Shown: positions 20,573 to 32,429 of the stretch, piece by piece | How the letters are laid out: each line of letters starts with the position of its first letter | Numbering within the stretch: the stretch's first letter is position 1 | From: Anisus vortex | Lineage: Eukaryota > Mollusca > Gastropoda > Planorbidae | Reading direction: 5' to 3' | Assembly (NCBI GenBank): GCA_949126835.1 | Contig: CASBPS010000109.1 | Span: forward strand, 248,001 to 312,000 | DNA: 64,000 nucleotides | The notes under the pieces: model-generated | Seen by the model: only the letters and a program-made list of their open reading frames with translations | Database searches by the model: none | Told to the model about the DNA's origin: nothing | Program-made: the position numbers and the translations under genes

Positions 20573-22736
20573 AGGGCCGGCTCGTCCATGTAAGCGAACT
20601 AGGCGGCTGCCTAGGGCGCAAAATTTTTGGGGGCGCAAAATTGAGGATTTTTTTTAATTTGGGGATTAAAAATATAAACTATATTAAAGTTTAGTACTTC
20701 TCCGCGCTCCTAGCATAGGCAGATGAATTTCTAGGTAATGAAAGGCGAAAGGCAGTTTATTTTAGTTGTCTTAGAAAGTATTTTCTATCAAACTTCAATT
20801 GCATCATGCAGAGTTATTGTCTCTTGGAGTGGTTTCGAATCTGATAGATCCGATTAAACGCCCAAACTGACTGTCTATAAAAAGGCAATTTAACCATTGC
20901 CCGCTCTCTCTTTTCTTTTGTACATTACTAGAGGAAGCTATGCTATTATACTCTGATATTAACTGAATACTACAATGCTTTATTCTTACGGATTATTGTG
21001 TTTTCTGATATCATTCTAATGAATTATAACTTTTAAACTACTATATGTGTTTACACGTATTCCATGTGCCTAGCTGATACGCTTGCATAATTTATCTTCT
21101 TTTTACCTTGGAATATTAACTTGTCAGCCCAACAATCACATCCAAATGGGAAACCCCTCTGTAATATACCCAATTAAATTCGTTGTTTGACTTTTGACGA
21201 AGGATTACTTTACTTATTCTCGTTCAATTGTTTGTGGTGTAGTTTACAACTGTTTATTCATCAACTGAATTAAATGAATCATTTACTACAATTTACAACT
21301 AACTACGAGCTTATATATAAATTGACACTGTATGAATGGTGAACTCAATGCTATACAAAGTCGAAGCGCTCAGGGAGAATAAACCAGGACCTACCTTTAG
21401 ACACGTTTACAAAATAATTAAAATGAGTAAATACTAAACTCATACAATATACATTTGCTGTGCTGAATAATAATCATTGAACTGTTTACTAACACTTATG
21501 AATAATAAAATCAATAATCTTTCATAATGGGGGCTCAAGCCGAAAATACATCATACCTATATTAATTCAGGCACCTGCGAGTCTACGGAAAGAATTATAA
21601 TATTAAAGTAACTGGTTGTCATAAATATATAATAATATTGACCAGTATACTAATATCAAACTAACTTTCGGCATGTACAAAGGTGTAGATGACCACCAGT
21701 ATATCGTCGATGCAATACCATATAACACATTCTTATCACATCATTAATGGTCAGGTGGTAATGTAATAATATTAATTTTGACAACGTGATTGACGAGTTT
21801 GCGACAGTCAAATCAAGGAGGATCAATTTGTTGTAGACTATATCTATTCAAGTCATGCATAATTAGTAGAGTAGGGCCTATATTTTATTTTTGTTCAAAT
21901 AAATTTTAATTATTTACAATCGTATAGAGAATTATTAGTCTGTATTATATTTTATTAAAATACCAGATGCTTCAAAAATGAACCATATAAACAGTAAAAT
22001 TTCAAAATGTTCTTGGGGGCTCGATGAGCCCCCCCAGACTCTGTCGGTCTAAGAAGGGGCGAAGACTTTGTGTCATGTCCCCGGGCGCAGATGACCCTAG
22101 CTACGCCACTGGCTAATTAAAACCTATCTGCGTAGTACAATGTGGCAGGAGAGACTTGCGGGTCTGGCGACAATTTCTATTGAAAGTGAGATAGCAAGAC
22201 AGACTCAAAAGCCCCCATACAAGAATTTGCTAAGCAGAAAGCAAGAAAAGCACCATTAAGGTTTTAGTCTATAGAAGTATAAATAGTTGTAATCAGTATT
22301 TAAAAGTGACTTTTGGACCGTAGTTAAGAAAACAATAATCCAATATCAAACAATATCAAGTAGTCTTTGTGTATTTATTTAAGTGTTATAAAAAAGGAAA
22401 AAAAATATATTTAATCTAACTGTGAGTTTCGGTTTGTTATGAGAACTGTACATAATGCAGGTATAAAACCTATAAACCCATATATCTAATGTAGACTGTG
22501 TGTTGTATAACTTTTCTAATAATAATTTAGATTTCTAATTATTAATTTATAATGCAAAGCCATTGTTACTTTTCATTCAACTGTTTTATTTACATTTCAC
22601 TGTCATCAATCAAAGTTTATAAAATAAAATTTATTAACAAAAACACATTTTCGAAGTTCCGTACCCGGCTGACCCCCCAAAGGCACTTTAATGAGGGCGC
22701 AGAATTAGTTTTCGCCTAGGGCGTCAAAAGCCCTAG
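20573..22736. mobile_element. Remnant DNA-transposon ends (GGGCCGG / CTAGGGCG type)
   Basis: The left arm at 20573-20660 has CAGGGCCGGCTCGTCC, then GCCTAGGGCGC and GGGGGCGC. The right side at about 22685-22736 has GAGGGCGCAGAATTAG and CGCCTAGGGCG in a compatible arrangement. A third end, CTAGCTACGCCACTG at about 22094-22112 with GGGGGCTC/GAGCCCCC nearby, looks like a separate MITE. No transposase ORF is present. That these are one nested unit is an inference. Confidence 0.4.
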
Positions 22737-22740
22737 ATCA

Positions 22741-23028
22741 TATGTGCAACGTATTTAGATTTTGGATGACTTAATTCTCTTTTTTTGAGGACAGTCTGTG
22801 CATATCTCCTACATTTTCTTTAATTAACGCAATGACTATTTGTGACATATTGAATTGATTTGAATTGATTATTGAATACACGCAGAGACATATTCACACA
22901 AAGTATACTATTTACTACAATCTATAACAAAAACAAACTATCATCAATCACTTCCTATTCAAGACCTACTTCAAATTCACATTTTATAATTATGTTTGTA
23001 CAAAACAATATAGTGACTGAGAACTAAC
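22741..23028. other. AT-rich, intron-like
   Basis: No feature seen. Confidence 0.4.
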
Positions 23029-23070
23029 CTTTTTTATAGTTCAGATCTTCCAGGATGGCACTCTTCTTCT
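23029..23070 (-). CDS. Coiled-coil exon, 42 nt, of the micro-exon gene
   Basis: Minus strand: acceptor with eight T then AG, 42 bases, donor GTTAGTTC. Phase 1-1 is the only open phase and gives KKSAILEDLNYKK. Joined to the exon at 23409-23347 it continues the same heptad register (hydrophobic a/d positions fall on L and L of ILEDL). Continuity of register across a splice junction is the main support. Confidence 0.52.
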
Positions 23071-23346
23071 CTAAAAAAAATGTATATAATATATTTACAC
23101 CTCACAAAAAAAAGTAAATAAGGAGTCCAATCTTCATAATCATCATTTAACTTCACCGATTTTCTCTACATGATAAATGCCTCGTTAACAATGATTTCTT
23201 GTCTTTCTTCAGACATCCATAAATAATAACAATTCATATCTTTTACCGACATACTTAGAAAGTTTTCGAATAAATAAGAATGCACAAAATAATTATTGTT
23301 TTTCACAGGAAGGGCGTGTATAAAGTGCCTGGTTAACAATACTTAC

Positions 23347-23409
23347 TACATTTTTCTTCCAACTCCTTGCTTTTTTGTTTATAATAATTCAGGTTTGACT
23401 TGGTGCTTT
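23347..23409 (-). CDS. Coiled-coil exon, 63 nt, of the micro-exon gene
   Basis: Minus strand: acceptor ATTTCTTTTAAG, 63 bases, donor GTAAGTATTG. The other two phases have stops; phase 1-1 encodes STKSNLNYYKQKSKELEEKC. It forms a heptad pattern that keeps register with the exon at 31815-31756 upstream and 23070-23029 downstream. The partner domains and cellular role are unknown. Confidence 0.55.
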
Positions 23410-24038
23410 CTTAAAAGAAATTGTAACAAAAAAGAAACAATTTAAGAAAAAGAAAACGATAATTGACAACTAGGCTAAGTCCAAATTTTAAAAATATTAA
23501 AATATTACTAGGTGTAAAGTTTATTTTCTGTATGTTTATGTGTCCATGTTAGTGATTAAAAAAGAAGTAGAATACACTTAAAAGTAATAATAAATGACGA
23601 TTCATGATTAAATGCACAAGTGATAAAGTGATTTAAATTTGTAAACACATAAGCTTAATTAGCCCTTAGAAACAAAATTAATGTAACAAAATACAAACTA
23701 AAATGCTACCTAAACTCAAAAAGGAAGGAAAAGACTAAAAGCAAAGCAGTAATAGGCCTAATCCCAACCTTCCAAAGGCATAACATTCGAACTTAGAAAT
23801 ATTAAGACAAAACTTTATTACGATAGGCCTACTCCGATAGCCATAGGGATAACAACACTTTTCTGATGTCATAGGCAAGAATAAACATTTTATGTTCCCT
23901 TTTTCCCAAATTATATTCAGACATGGAATGGATTAAGGATTAGGGGTGATTACCTAAACAACCAGGAGAACCAACGAGTTGACGTCCTTTAAAACCCCGC
24001 ATCAAAATGCAAGGTGATTCATATTCCACGGACAGCTA

Positions 24039-24088
24039 AGGACGCACTGATCTTCTGAATTGAAGGAGCGTTGGTCATTTATAAGAAA
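24039..24088 (+). repeat. Dispersed hairpin repeat, copy D
   Basis: GGACGCACTGATCTTCTGAA then TTGAAGGAGCGTTGG and ATTTATAAGAAA. It is a diverged member of the family at 7315, 18426 and 19090. Confidence 0.55.
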
Positions 24089-24422
24089 ATAAAAGAATGT
24101 TCATTAATGCTATTATGTGCTAACTATCCTGTGTTTTTCTTTGTAAGTGTGTGAATCTCAATATGTGTCGTGGTTTCACGCTTATGATTGCTGTGATAAT
24201 TTACGTTGTTGTTGTTATTTTGCTTGTATGTATGGCTATATTTAGTTGTGTAGCACGGAAACACTGAGTGATCAACATCGCTAAGGCAGGCACCGTGCTT
24301 AGCCGGGTAAGTTCCCCGAAGGCAACAAGCAGGTGTTTAACACTTGGACTTTGGGGATCTGACTTTGACTGTGACCAACGATTCGACAACCCATATTCTT
24401 ATAGATATTTTTAATGGGTCAG

Positions 24423-25600
24423 TTAGTTTCGAAGGAATACCTTAGTGGCGTAGCAGTTTCCATAGATTTTCTCTATCAACACTATCAAAAGCTTTTTTTT
24501 TAAATCTATAAAATTAATATAATATAGGTTAGCATTCCATTCTTTGCATTGTTCAATGATAATACGAAGAGCAGCTATTTGGTCCAAACACGATTTATTT
24601 TGTCTAAAGCCTGCTCGCTCGTCTCGTAGAATGCCGTGAACTACTATATTTATTCCTTCTAGTATTATTCTATTTAAAACTTTTCCTGGTAATAGCAGCA
24701 TAATCCCTCTATAGTTAGAGCAATCTGTAAGATCCCCTTTCCTTAGAAGCTTTACTCTCCAGCCTTTTGGTAGTTCTCCCTTTTCCCATATTACGTTTCC
24801 AATAACGTTGTATAGTACGTTAGTTGAGAACTCAATTTCTGCTTTAATTGCCTCCGCTGGCATTTCATCAGGTCCAGCAGCCTTCCCATTCTTTAGCATT
24901 TCTATTACATTTTGTATTTCTCCTTTATTAATGTCTGGGTCTCTCTGAGTTGGTTGAATATCTGGTTAATTAAGGGAAACAGGCCTGTTTAAGAGTACCT
25001 TGAAATAGTATACCCAAAATTGTACAACGCCTTAATATTTCCTTTAGATGCTGCTGTTTCTGCCTCCACTGCCAAGATGTTGATGTTTAAATTGTTATCC
25101 TATTTATGCTTTTTTTTAAACTTCCTTATTGGCTTCTGCATATTACTCTTGAGCATCTTTTTCAAGGCCCTGGTTTGGCTGCTTAGCAAAACAACTTTCT
25201 TTTCTTACATTTGCTTAACTTTTTAAAGAGTGCTGTCTGAAAGCCTTGGTTTAATTTCGTGTGTTTTTATCCCTAGCACATCTTAGATGTTGTGTTTTAT
25301 GCTTCCTTTATTGATTCACATATTTGTCTCAGTCATCATTTCCTTCCAGGTCTTCTAGGGCCTTGCATATATTTCTTAGTTCAATTCTAAATTCATGTTT
25401 GTGTTCATGTCCTTTAATTTAAAAAGGTGATGTCTTTTTTTTATTGGCAGTCTTTGGCCCACTAATAATTGATGGTCCGATGCTACGTCAGCACTTGTGA
25501 AAACTTAGTTTTGCATTGAGCGCCTGAATTTCTGTTTGATGCACAGATGGTCGATTTGGCTGTGTGTATATTGATCCTAGTTTATAGGGGTAAATCTAGA
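24423..25600 (-). pseudogene. LINE remnant: endonuclease end and reverse transcriptase start
   Basis: Minus strand. About 25600-25440 reads the end of an AP endonuclease (QIDHLCIKQKFRRS, ADVASDHQLLV). After decayed linker sequence, 24899-24423 is an open RT N-terminal piece: NGKAAGPDEMPAEAIK, LPKGWRVKLLRKGD, NYRGIMLL, RAGFRQNKSCLDQI. The palm motif with the catalytic aspartates is missing. It is an RTE/CR1-like, dead copy. Confidence 0.85.
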
Positions 25601-26738
25601 TATTAGACTGCACAAATAAAAATCTGCTTCGACTGTTAGAATTTAAAGCCTATGTTAATCATAGTAGAAAAAAAGAAAAAAACAAATACAATTTATTGGT
25701 CTGGTAAAGACGTATTTTTAAAATGTATGCACTGTTGTTTTACATACACATGATGTTAAGGTACAAGCGCCTGCTCTTTATTACCGATAGAATGATCGGT
25801 CACCTGGTACTATATAATATTATATATATATATATACAATTTTAACTCGTATTATAGTATAGGATATATATTATTTTGGTCATAAAAACTGTTCCGTGGA
25901 TCGGCAAACATTGTGGAAGGTAGGTATGCTTCGATCGTAATATTTTGTTTAATAAAAAATATAGATGACGCTTTATGTTTTCAATAAACTTGACTTATAG
26001 ATCCAATATATTTGTGTCATTTGTAAACATTGGTTGGTTTTTTATTTTTAATTATGTGGGTCTAACATGTCTTATGAAGTTCTGATTCATATACTATTAC
26101 ACTATGTTACTATCGAAGACATAAATTGACTGTCTTTAAATCTAAGCTGACTATTTTCCACACAGCCTGTCTCTTTAGAACTCAAATTTACTCAACAGAA
26201 TCATCGGCCAAAATATTAAATTCCGTAACCGAAAAATGTGTATCGCTACAATTTTGGGTGTGTGGCCAATGTGGGTCATGTGACCATTTTCCTAAATCAA
26301 GAGATTAAGTCATCCCTGGTACATTAATTACATCTTTCGGATTCAAATTCAAGAATTACTAAATACCTTTTCAAGCACAAAAATTAAGCTTTTTAATGAA
26401 TAAAAAGTGAACTATTTAAGAGTTTAAGAATTTCACAAGAGTGAAACATTAAAAAAAACTGAAAAGTGTGGTCTTTCCTAGAAAGAAAATGGATACTATT
26501 CAAGACAAAATACTAGGTAGGGGAATGAGTAACAGTGATGCGCAAAATAAAGCCTCTTGTGCTTTTTCATGTATTTACAGACCGCCTGTTCCAAGTGCTG
26601 CCGTATCTATAATACTCCTGGATACTTCTGAAATATGGCCACTCCAACCTAAATGTGTCTGAGTTGGCACCTTCACGTATATTATATTATATTTCATGGT
26701 TCTGGTTTCCATTTTTCAACAGATCCATTCTGGTTCGA
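25601..26738. other. AT-rich stretch, no supported gene
   Basis: A short TA run lies near 25816-25840. Small ORFs lack any recognisable pattern. Confidence 0.4.
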
Positions 26739-26962
26739 CCGAATGCCAAGCGAAATAGCTGGGACCATCTTGAGCGCAAAGTGGAAAACATGTCACGTTT
26801 CACCAATCCAGTTCTACTCTCTATTGAGCTGGTGCCTTTTTTAGCTTACAATCTCTGTCTCTCAAAGCTCTGTTTGTGGTTGATCCAGAGGCTGCCTAAT
26901 ATCTCTGTTCGTGCCACTGACAGAATGGTGAGAACTACATTTCATAGACTGGCTGGCTAAGT
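26739..26962 (+). pseudogene. Possible Tc1/mariner transposase C-terminal remnant
   Basis: The plus-strand reading NAKRNSWDHLERKVEN..., then a degraded middle and WLIQRLPNISVR resembles the end of Tc1 transposases (N-x-WD-x-LxRRV followed by ..I.RLI.SM.RR). Only a weak pattern match; no inverted ends were found. Confidence 0.3.
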
Positions 26963-27619
26963 TGTTGGACTCTTAACACATAATCACGAAAGTCCCTAAA
27001 CTGACTATTCTGCTGTCTAAATATTAAAATAGCTACATAAGCTACAGACAAAAATTAATAAAGGAAAATACAACAAAAAATAAATGGTCCCAAGTGTCTG
27101 GATGGGGCAAAAAGAAGAAAAAAAGAAGTTGAAGATTTCCAATTTGAGTCATCAAATGTGTGAAAAAGGAATGCATGGTTTTAATACGACGTCACGACAA
27201 AAACCGCTTTATGAACCTAGGAGCTAATAACAACACCCCAGCTCCGACTGAATGGACTGTTCAGGAATAGGAGACTGCTTTCACAGAAAATCTGTTACAA
27301 TCACATAGAGAGAAAAAAATGGGACACAGAGTAAGACTTCACACAATCATGGACACAATTATGCAATACCCCAAAAATTCACAAGGACTAGTCTTTCTCA
27401 AAATATGATACTGGGAGTCATTTCAGTGCAATTATGTATTATTATTTTTTTAAATAGTGAAATTGTTAGAGAAATCGATAAACACTGGATGGTTTACTCA
27501 CCGCCGTTACGACTGAATTTGAGATGCAAACGCGGTTGAAGGAGAGATTGCCTCTCAAGAAGAAGATAAATTATGGGAGGGTAGAGGGCAGATATCTATA
27601 CTATCAGTTATGCTCTGAT

Positions 27620-27812
27620 CACTTATGATCTACTCACGTGATCAGCATGAGCAGAGAGATCGAAATCTCAATGGACCCCATGACCCTATGGACGGGAGTG
27701 GAGCCTCGTCCACATATTTCTCCCTATCTACCGGGGGTACGAATGCGCTTGATTGATCCCGCAGTCCGAAAACACAGTAGCTGCGCATAAAAGCTTGCTA
27801 CCGCTCCCGAAA
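27620..27812 (+). pseudogene. LINE copy 1, part before the hAT-like insertion
   Basis: The plus-strand reading (TLWTGVEPRPHISPYLPG, VRMRLIDPAV, ending PETVH) runs up to the hAT-like element and continues after it with the RNase H start (AFTDGSA at about 29712). It fits the RT-to-RNase H connection of an I/R1-like LINE. Confidence 0.5.
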
Positions 27813-27820
27813 CTGTACAC

Positions 27821-29683
27821 CAGGTGTCGGCAACCTAGGCACGCAGAGCGATTTTCAATTGACGCGATACACCTCAGGGGAGGGGGGGGTATTGATAAAA
27901 AATATTAATATTTTCTGGTTCTGAATGAGGAAAACGGGCTGTTGAAGCCGATGTTTCTGACTATTAGCTGCTATTTCCGATCTGATCCTCAGGTACGAGG
28001 TGAAGGTCATCTTGCAGTAGATTCCAGGTCATGCAGGAGTCCCTGGCAATGAGATAGTGGATGCCTTGGCCAAGAAGGGATCCCTGACACCCACTCCGGA
28101 GGGTCCGTCCACCTTCGCGAGTGCCCGCAGATCAATACGTGAGTGGGAGACAAGACAATGGAACAAGAGTTGGGACGAGTCTGACAAGGGTCGAGGTGTG
28201 TGGCAGCAACTAAAACGGCCAAATCGAGCTGATCCGTGGTGGAAGCTCCGCAGGAGAGAACAGGCTACGATAGCCCAGTTCCGTACAGGGCATTGCCCTA
28301 TTGGTGCCTATTTCGGACGATTTAGGCCCAATTTCGATTCGCGGTGCCGACATTGCTTTGAAGCAGAAGAGACGGTCGAGCATTTGCTTTTAGACTGCCC
28401 TGCCTTGCAGGAGGAAAGAGTAGATGGGAATGGTCAACAGTTTGCGCCATCCCTTTATGGGAACCTGGCTGTGCTACGTAGTACAAGTGTGTTTGTCCTC
28501 CGAATCCTAAGAGATTAGTCTCGATTCGATCACTCCGGTGAGTGAGGTTTAAAGTCTGAATAAGACAGCAACACATTTAAGTCAGTTGAACTTACATTTA
28601 CAAAGACCACTGGAATGAATTTGCATTGAAACTGGACATATCGTGCCGTGAAATTTCAAAACATTTAACTACATGTACATCCCTATATGAAGACATATAT
28701 TTTAAGATAAATAGTTAATTTATTAAATATAAGAGACTTGTTTAAAATCACTATATTATGTAATTTCTGTAATTATTAATGTTTAAAATACAAACTCCTT
28801 AAATGGACAGACAATTAATGCAGGAAATCTTTATTTATTTACAATTGTTTGACGTAAACTATTTTAATCCTCTAATAATTAAATTTTGTAATGAATACCA
28901 TAATGTTGGATTTATATAAAGAAATAGGTTTAATAATTAGTTTGTAATATTTGTTATGCTACAAAACATCACTTGTTTGGCATCACTAATGAATCGAATG
29001 TGGAAACGTTTTTTTTTTTAAATAAGTGGAGATAAGTAGCCCGTTTTATTTCAGCTAATCTTTTTAATATGTTCCTTTTTTTTTTCTTTTTTAAAACAAT
29101 ACAGTTATAACTTTGAAATGATTAAACTGTAAAAATATTTGAAAATTACATAAGTATTATTTGACTGAAGACTGTATATGTATATTTTAAAACTTTTCAT
29201 TAACTACCCAGTTTGTATGATTGTAACTTATCTATTCCACTTAACGATGTTATGTTCTCCATTTTTCATATTTTAATCACATTAAGTACTTCCCTGTTAA
29301 ACCGAGATCAAAATAAAAAAATTATTTGCATGTGTTAGATCCCCATCTTCATTAACAAATGTTAATGTTTAGACATTCATTACCATTGAATGTGAAAGTT
29401 TAGTAATAAATGATTGTATTTAATGTAAATGCAAATAAAAAAGATAATAATCACAAACTCGTTAATTTTGTATTAAATATAAGGCGCTTTAACGATTTTC
29501 TCTATAAATAATCTCCTTTGCTTATGGCCTTGGTCTTGCTACGGAGTTAAATTAATTGTCATATAAAAACAACTAAAATACATGTATATATAATATGGCA
29601 GGTTGACTTTTATGCTGTTGGCACGCTGAATGATTTAGCAATCCTAGTTTGGCACACTGTTAGCAAAAGGTTGCCGACCCCTG
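27821..29683. mobile_element. hAT-like non-autonomous DNA transposon with a LINE inside
   Basis: Terminal inverted repeats CAGGTGTCGGCAACCT at 27821 and, reversed, CAGGGGTCGGCAACCT at 29683-29668. Flanking 8-bp direct repeats are CTGTACAC (27813-27820) and GTGTACAC (29684-29691), seven of eight identical and both fitting the hAT nTnnnnAn target pattern. No transposase is visible. The interior holds a 5'-truncated LINE fragment (27960-28560) and about 1.1 kb of featureless AT-rich DNA (28580-29660). Confidence 0.75.
27960..28560 (+). pseudogene. LINE copy 2: RNase H end and CCHC-type C-terminus
   Basis: The plus strand encodes the end of RNase H (IPGHAGVPGNEIVDALAKKG, one in-frame TAG just before IPGHAG) then an open 153-codon tail: WDESDKGRGVWQQLKRP, AQFRTGHCPIGAYFGRF, CRHCFEAEETVEHLLLDCP. 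This is the usual C-terminus of I/R1/Jockey-type LINEs with RNase H and a zinc-binding HLLLDCP block. It is 5'-truncated, as LINE insertions usually are. Confidence 0.85.
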
Positions 29684-29691
29684 GTGTACAC

Positions 29692-30540
29692 TCCAATCTC
29701 GCGTGCATCAAGGCGTTTACTGATGGCAGTGCCAGGAAAGATGTTGAGAAGCGCTCTGTGTTGTGCTGTATCTAAGGGCGGATACCTGAAGAAAATAGTT
29801 GTTCGGGCCTTGTGGTGCATTCAACAGTTACGATACAGAAGCATCAGACATACCATCGAGGCAATCGGTGAAAGATTTGTAGATGGAAGTGATAGGTGAT
29901 ATAGCCGTCGTCAATGATGCGCTTTCAATGCCACGGGCCATCGACAGCCTCAGGACATCGCCTGAGCGACTCTCTCGTAAGCTATCGGCTATTTCCGATC
30001 TGATCTCTAGGTACGAAGTGAAGGCCACCGTCCAGTGGATACAGAGTCATTCATTTGTCTCTGGAAACGAAATAGCGAACTCATTATAGCCAAGAAAGGG
30101 TCCTTGTCACACGCTCTCTAGGAGCTGCGCTTATTTGAGAGTGACCGGAAAACGATCCGTGAGTGGGTGACTGAACGATGGAACACGGTCAGAACGAATC
30201 TGACAAGGGCAGCATTACAAACGACCAAATCTAACTGACCCGTTTTGGAGGCTCGGCAGAATGGAAGAGTTCAGGATGGCAAAATTTCGAACTGGGCATT
30301 GTGGTATAGGGGCCTACTTTAGTAGGTTTAGGCACCACATTGATTCGCGGTGACGAAACTGTAGGGACGCAGAAAAGATGGTCGAGCATGTGCTAATCGA
30401 CTGCCCTGTATAGCATGATCTTAATAGAGGGGACAGGAACAGCCAACCGTTTGTGCGAATTTTTACAGGATTATATCAGTGGTGCGTGATACAGCAGAGC
30501 TCATTCTCCCAAAAGTCTAGTAATCTCGCTCACATTCTCA
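29692..30540 (+). pseudogene. LINE copy 1, part after the hAT-like insertion: RNase H and tail
   Basis: Begins with IKAFTDGSARK (first RNase H aspartate), then SLRTSPERLSRKLSAISDL, YEVKATVQWIQSHSFVSGNE, then a frameshifted tail matching copy 2 (IREWVTERWN, ..HCGIGAYFSRF-like, VEHVLIDCP-like). Many stops. Same family as copy 2 but older. Confidence 0.75.
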
Positions 30541-31369
30541 AAAAGAAGTGGAGCTCAAGTCTGGTTTACTCACCGATAAGTTATAATATGACTTAACAGC
30601 GCGCTGGATTACTGCTTCTGGGTCCTGTAATTGTAGTGATCCAAAACTTGGTTACATGAACTTCGCTACTAATGATACCCACACAATTGAAAAGGAAAGA
30701 AGAAAAGATGAGAAATAGCTTTTTCTTACACAATTACGTTTGTTAATTATATAACCGTCGGATTATAGAATCAGTGTTTTCTAATTGGGACAACATAGAC
30801 ACAGTAAATTAAAATGTTGAAACTCAATTTTTTTGTATCTCTTTAAAAATTTCTAAACTGGCGATTTATCTCGTCTTTCAATATTAAAAGAAGAAGAATG
30901 CAGACCTATTGAAGTGTTCGCGTTGATTCTATAAATAGCCTACCTTCCGATACTAGAAGTTCATCCCGAAAATGGGCAGTAGATGCAATCAATTTTGCAG
31001 ACATTTTTAATAGTTAATAGTTTAATAGTTGTTAGGAAAAGAATCGTGGATAGTGAAATAAAAACTGCAGTATTATACTGTGTATCCCGAAGCACAGTGT
31101 ATTATTGTAGACTTGATATGTGCGAATTCTTAGGTCTTCTATTAATCTGAAAAAAAAATGCTAAAACTGGGGCCTTTTTCCTAAAAGTTCGCTCCTCCTA
31201 GTGTCAAAACCTGGCTACGCCACTGACTGCGGGGTTAATATAATCTATAGATCTATATAAAGAATAGGATGCATGTGTGAATTCCGATTCCCATTGGTTT
31301 ATTGGAAGACACGTGACCTTACTGCATCAAATACCATTTTACTTTTGCGATCTCGCTTTCTCAATGTGT
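30541..31369. other. Mostly unassigned; one transposon end
   Basis: CCTGGCTACGCCACTG at about 31206-31221 matches the terminal sequence of CAGTGGCGTA-type MITEs (compare 34151). The remainder holds nothing recognised. Confidence 0.4.
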
Positions 31370-31432
31370 CCTCCCTAGCTGAGTGGTTAGTGTCCCGGAC
31401 TGCTCTGCAGGGGACCTGGGATCTATTCCCCA
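31370..31432 (+). mobile_element. tRNA-like SINE head
   Basis: CCTCCCTAGCTGAGTGGTTA carries an A-box-like TAGCTGAGTGG, and GGGACCTGGGATCTATTCCC about 30 bases later a B-box-like region. It lacks convincing tRNA stems, so a tRNA-derived SINE head or tRNA pseudogene is more likely than a functional tRNA. Confidence 0.5.
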
Positions 31433-31755
31433 CTGTTTTTTTTTATTTAATAGCAATAGGTAGGCTACTTTTTAAAAAATGTGTTAAATAAAAAGACATG
31501 CCTTTTTTTAATCCGCTTGCAATATTTATTTTAAATTACATTTCTAAATATTTTCAGTAAAAAATTAATTAATTATCTATAGCCTATTTATAAAATTATC
31601 AAATCTTTCTGTTCAATGTAGTTTATTAAAACAAAACTCATTATCTATAGACTATGTAATTTTTCCCCACGCTACGCAAGGCAATTTAGCTTGTATAATA
31701 TACAAAGTATAAGCGACACACAACTTTTAAAACATTTTCGCAAAAGTAAACCTAC

Positions 31756-31815
31756 CTAGTTCACTCTTTAGCTGTCTCACTTCTTTCTTTAGTGACTCTA
31801 CATGATGATTCATAT
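31756..31815 (-). CDS. First coding exon candidate of the micro-exon gene, coiled coil
   Basis: Minus strand: acceptor TTATCATTATAG, 60 bases, donor GTAGGTTTAC. The only open phase contains an ATG at 31813 followed by NHHVESLKKEVRQLKSEL. V, L, V, L and L fall on successive a/d heptad positions, and the register continues through the exons at 23409 and 23070 for about 53 residues. The ATG may be the start codon (A at -3), or the exon may be internal. The family is not recognised. Confidence 0.52.
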
Positions 31816-31914
31816 CTATAATGATAAGATAACAATAAATATATATATATGTATATATATATATCATATTGTTTTATCATGCATGGTTTTTTAATCGTTC
31901 AGAGGTTAGTCTTG

Positions 31915-32410
31915 GAGAGACTGGTTCCCATGATATTAATGGTGATAACATCAATGTTACTCCTTGTAAGTAATCCTGGTTTAGATCCTTATGGCCAGAG
32001 AAGATGATTGTCTCTCATGTGTCTTGTCTAGATTGGCCACTATTATTCCACCGAGTCTCACATAGTCCCAGGACCATAATGACATATTTTCTCATTTCAT
32101 TTGCTACCTGGGCCGAGCAGCTGGATTCATATAGGGCTCTTATATTCCAGGTCCCTACTCTGGATTTTGCTTTCCGAGTGATGAGGTTAGTCTGCAAGCT
32201 AGCTTTCCGAGGGCTTTCACTAGATTGCGTCATGTGTTCTTTGGGAGAATAAGAACCTATCTGACTAAGCTCGCGTTGGTTTGGTGTAGTTTTAGTTTCT
32301 GTAGCATTGGTTTTTTTTTAAGGTGTAAGGTTGCTAGCCCCACGACCAAACATCCTCCTTTACCCCGGCTTGGGGCCGGCAGGATACCCTCGTAGGTGAT
32401 AACCATGCGA
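31915..32410 (-). pseudogene. LINE 5' part, inverted: 5' region and endonuclease start
   Basis: Minus strand, from about 32410: GILPAPSRGKGGCLVVG, ATLHLKKKPMLQ, then SSESPRKASLQTNLITRKAK, then the AP-endonuclease start RVGTWNIRALYE, VANEMRKYVIMVLGLCETRW, and across frame breaks IIFSGH and QGVTLMLS. It lies head to head with the plus-strand RT part at 32430-34078. Confidence 0.8.
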
Positions 32411-32429
32411 TTCATGACAAAAGGCAGAA

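Noticed and set aside
24201..24389. 62-codon minus-strand ORF before the LINE
   Set aside because: No recognisable pattern; probably LINE 3' flank or chance.
31370..31432. Functional tRNA gene
   Set aside because: A and B boxes are recognisable, but cloverleaf pairing is not convincing; a SINE head is more likely.
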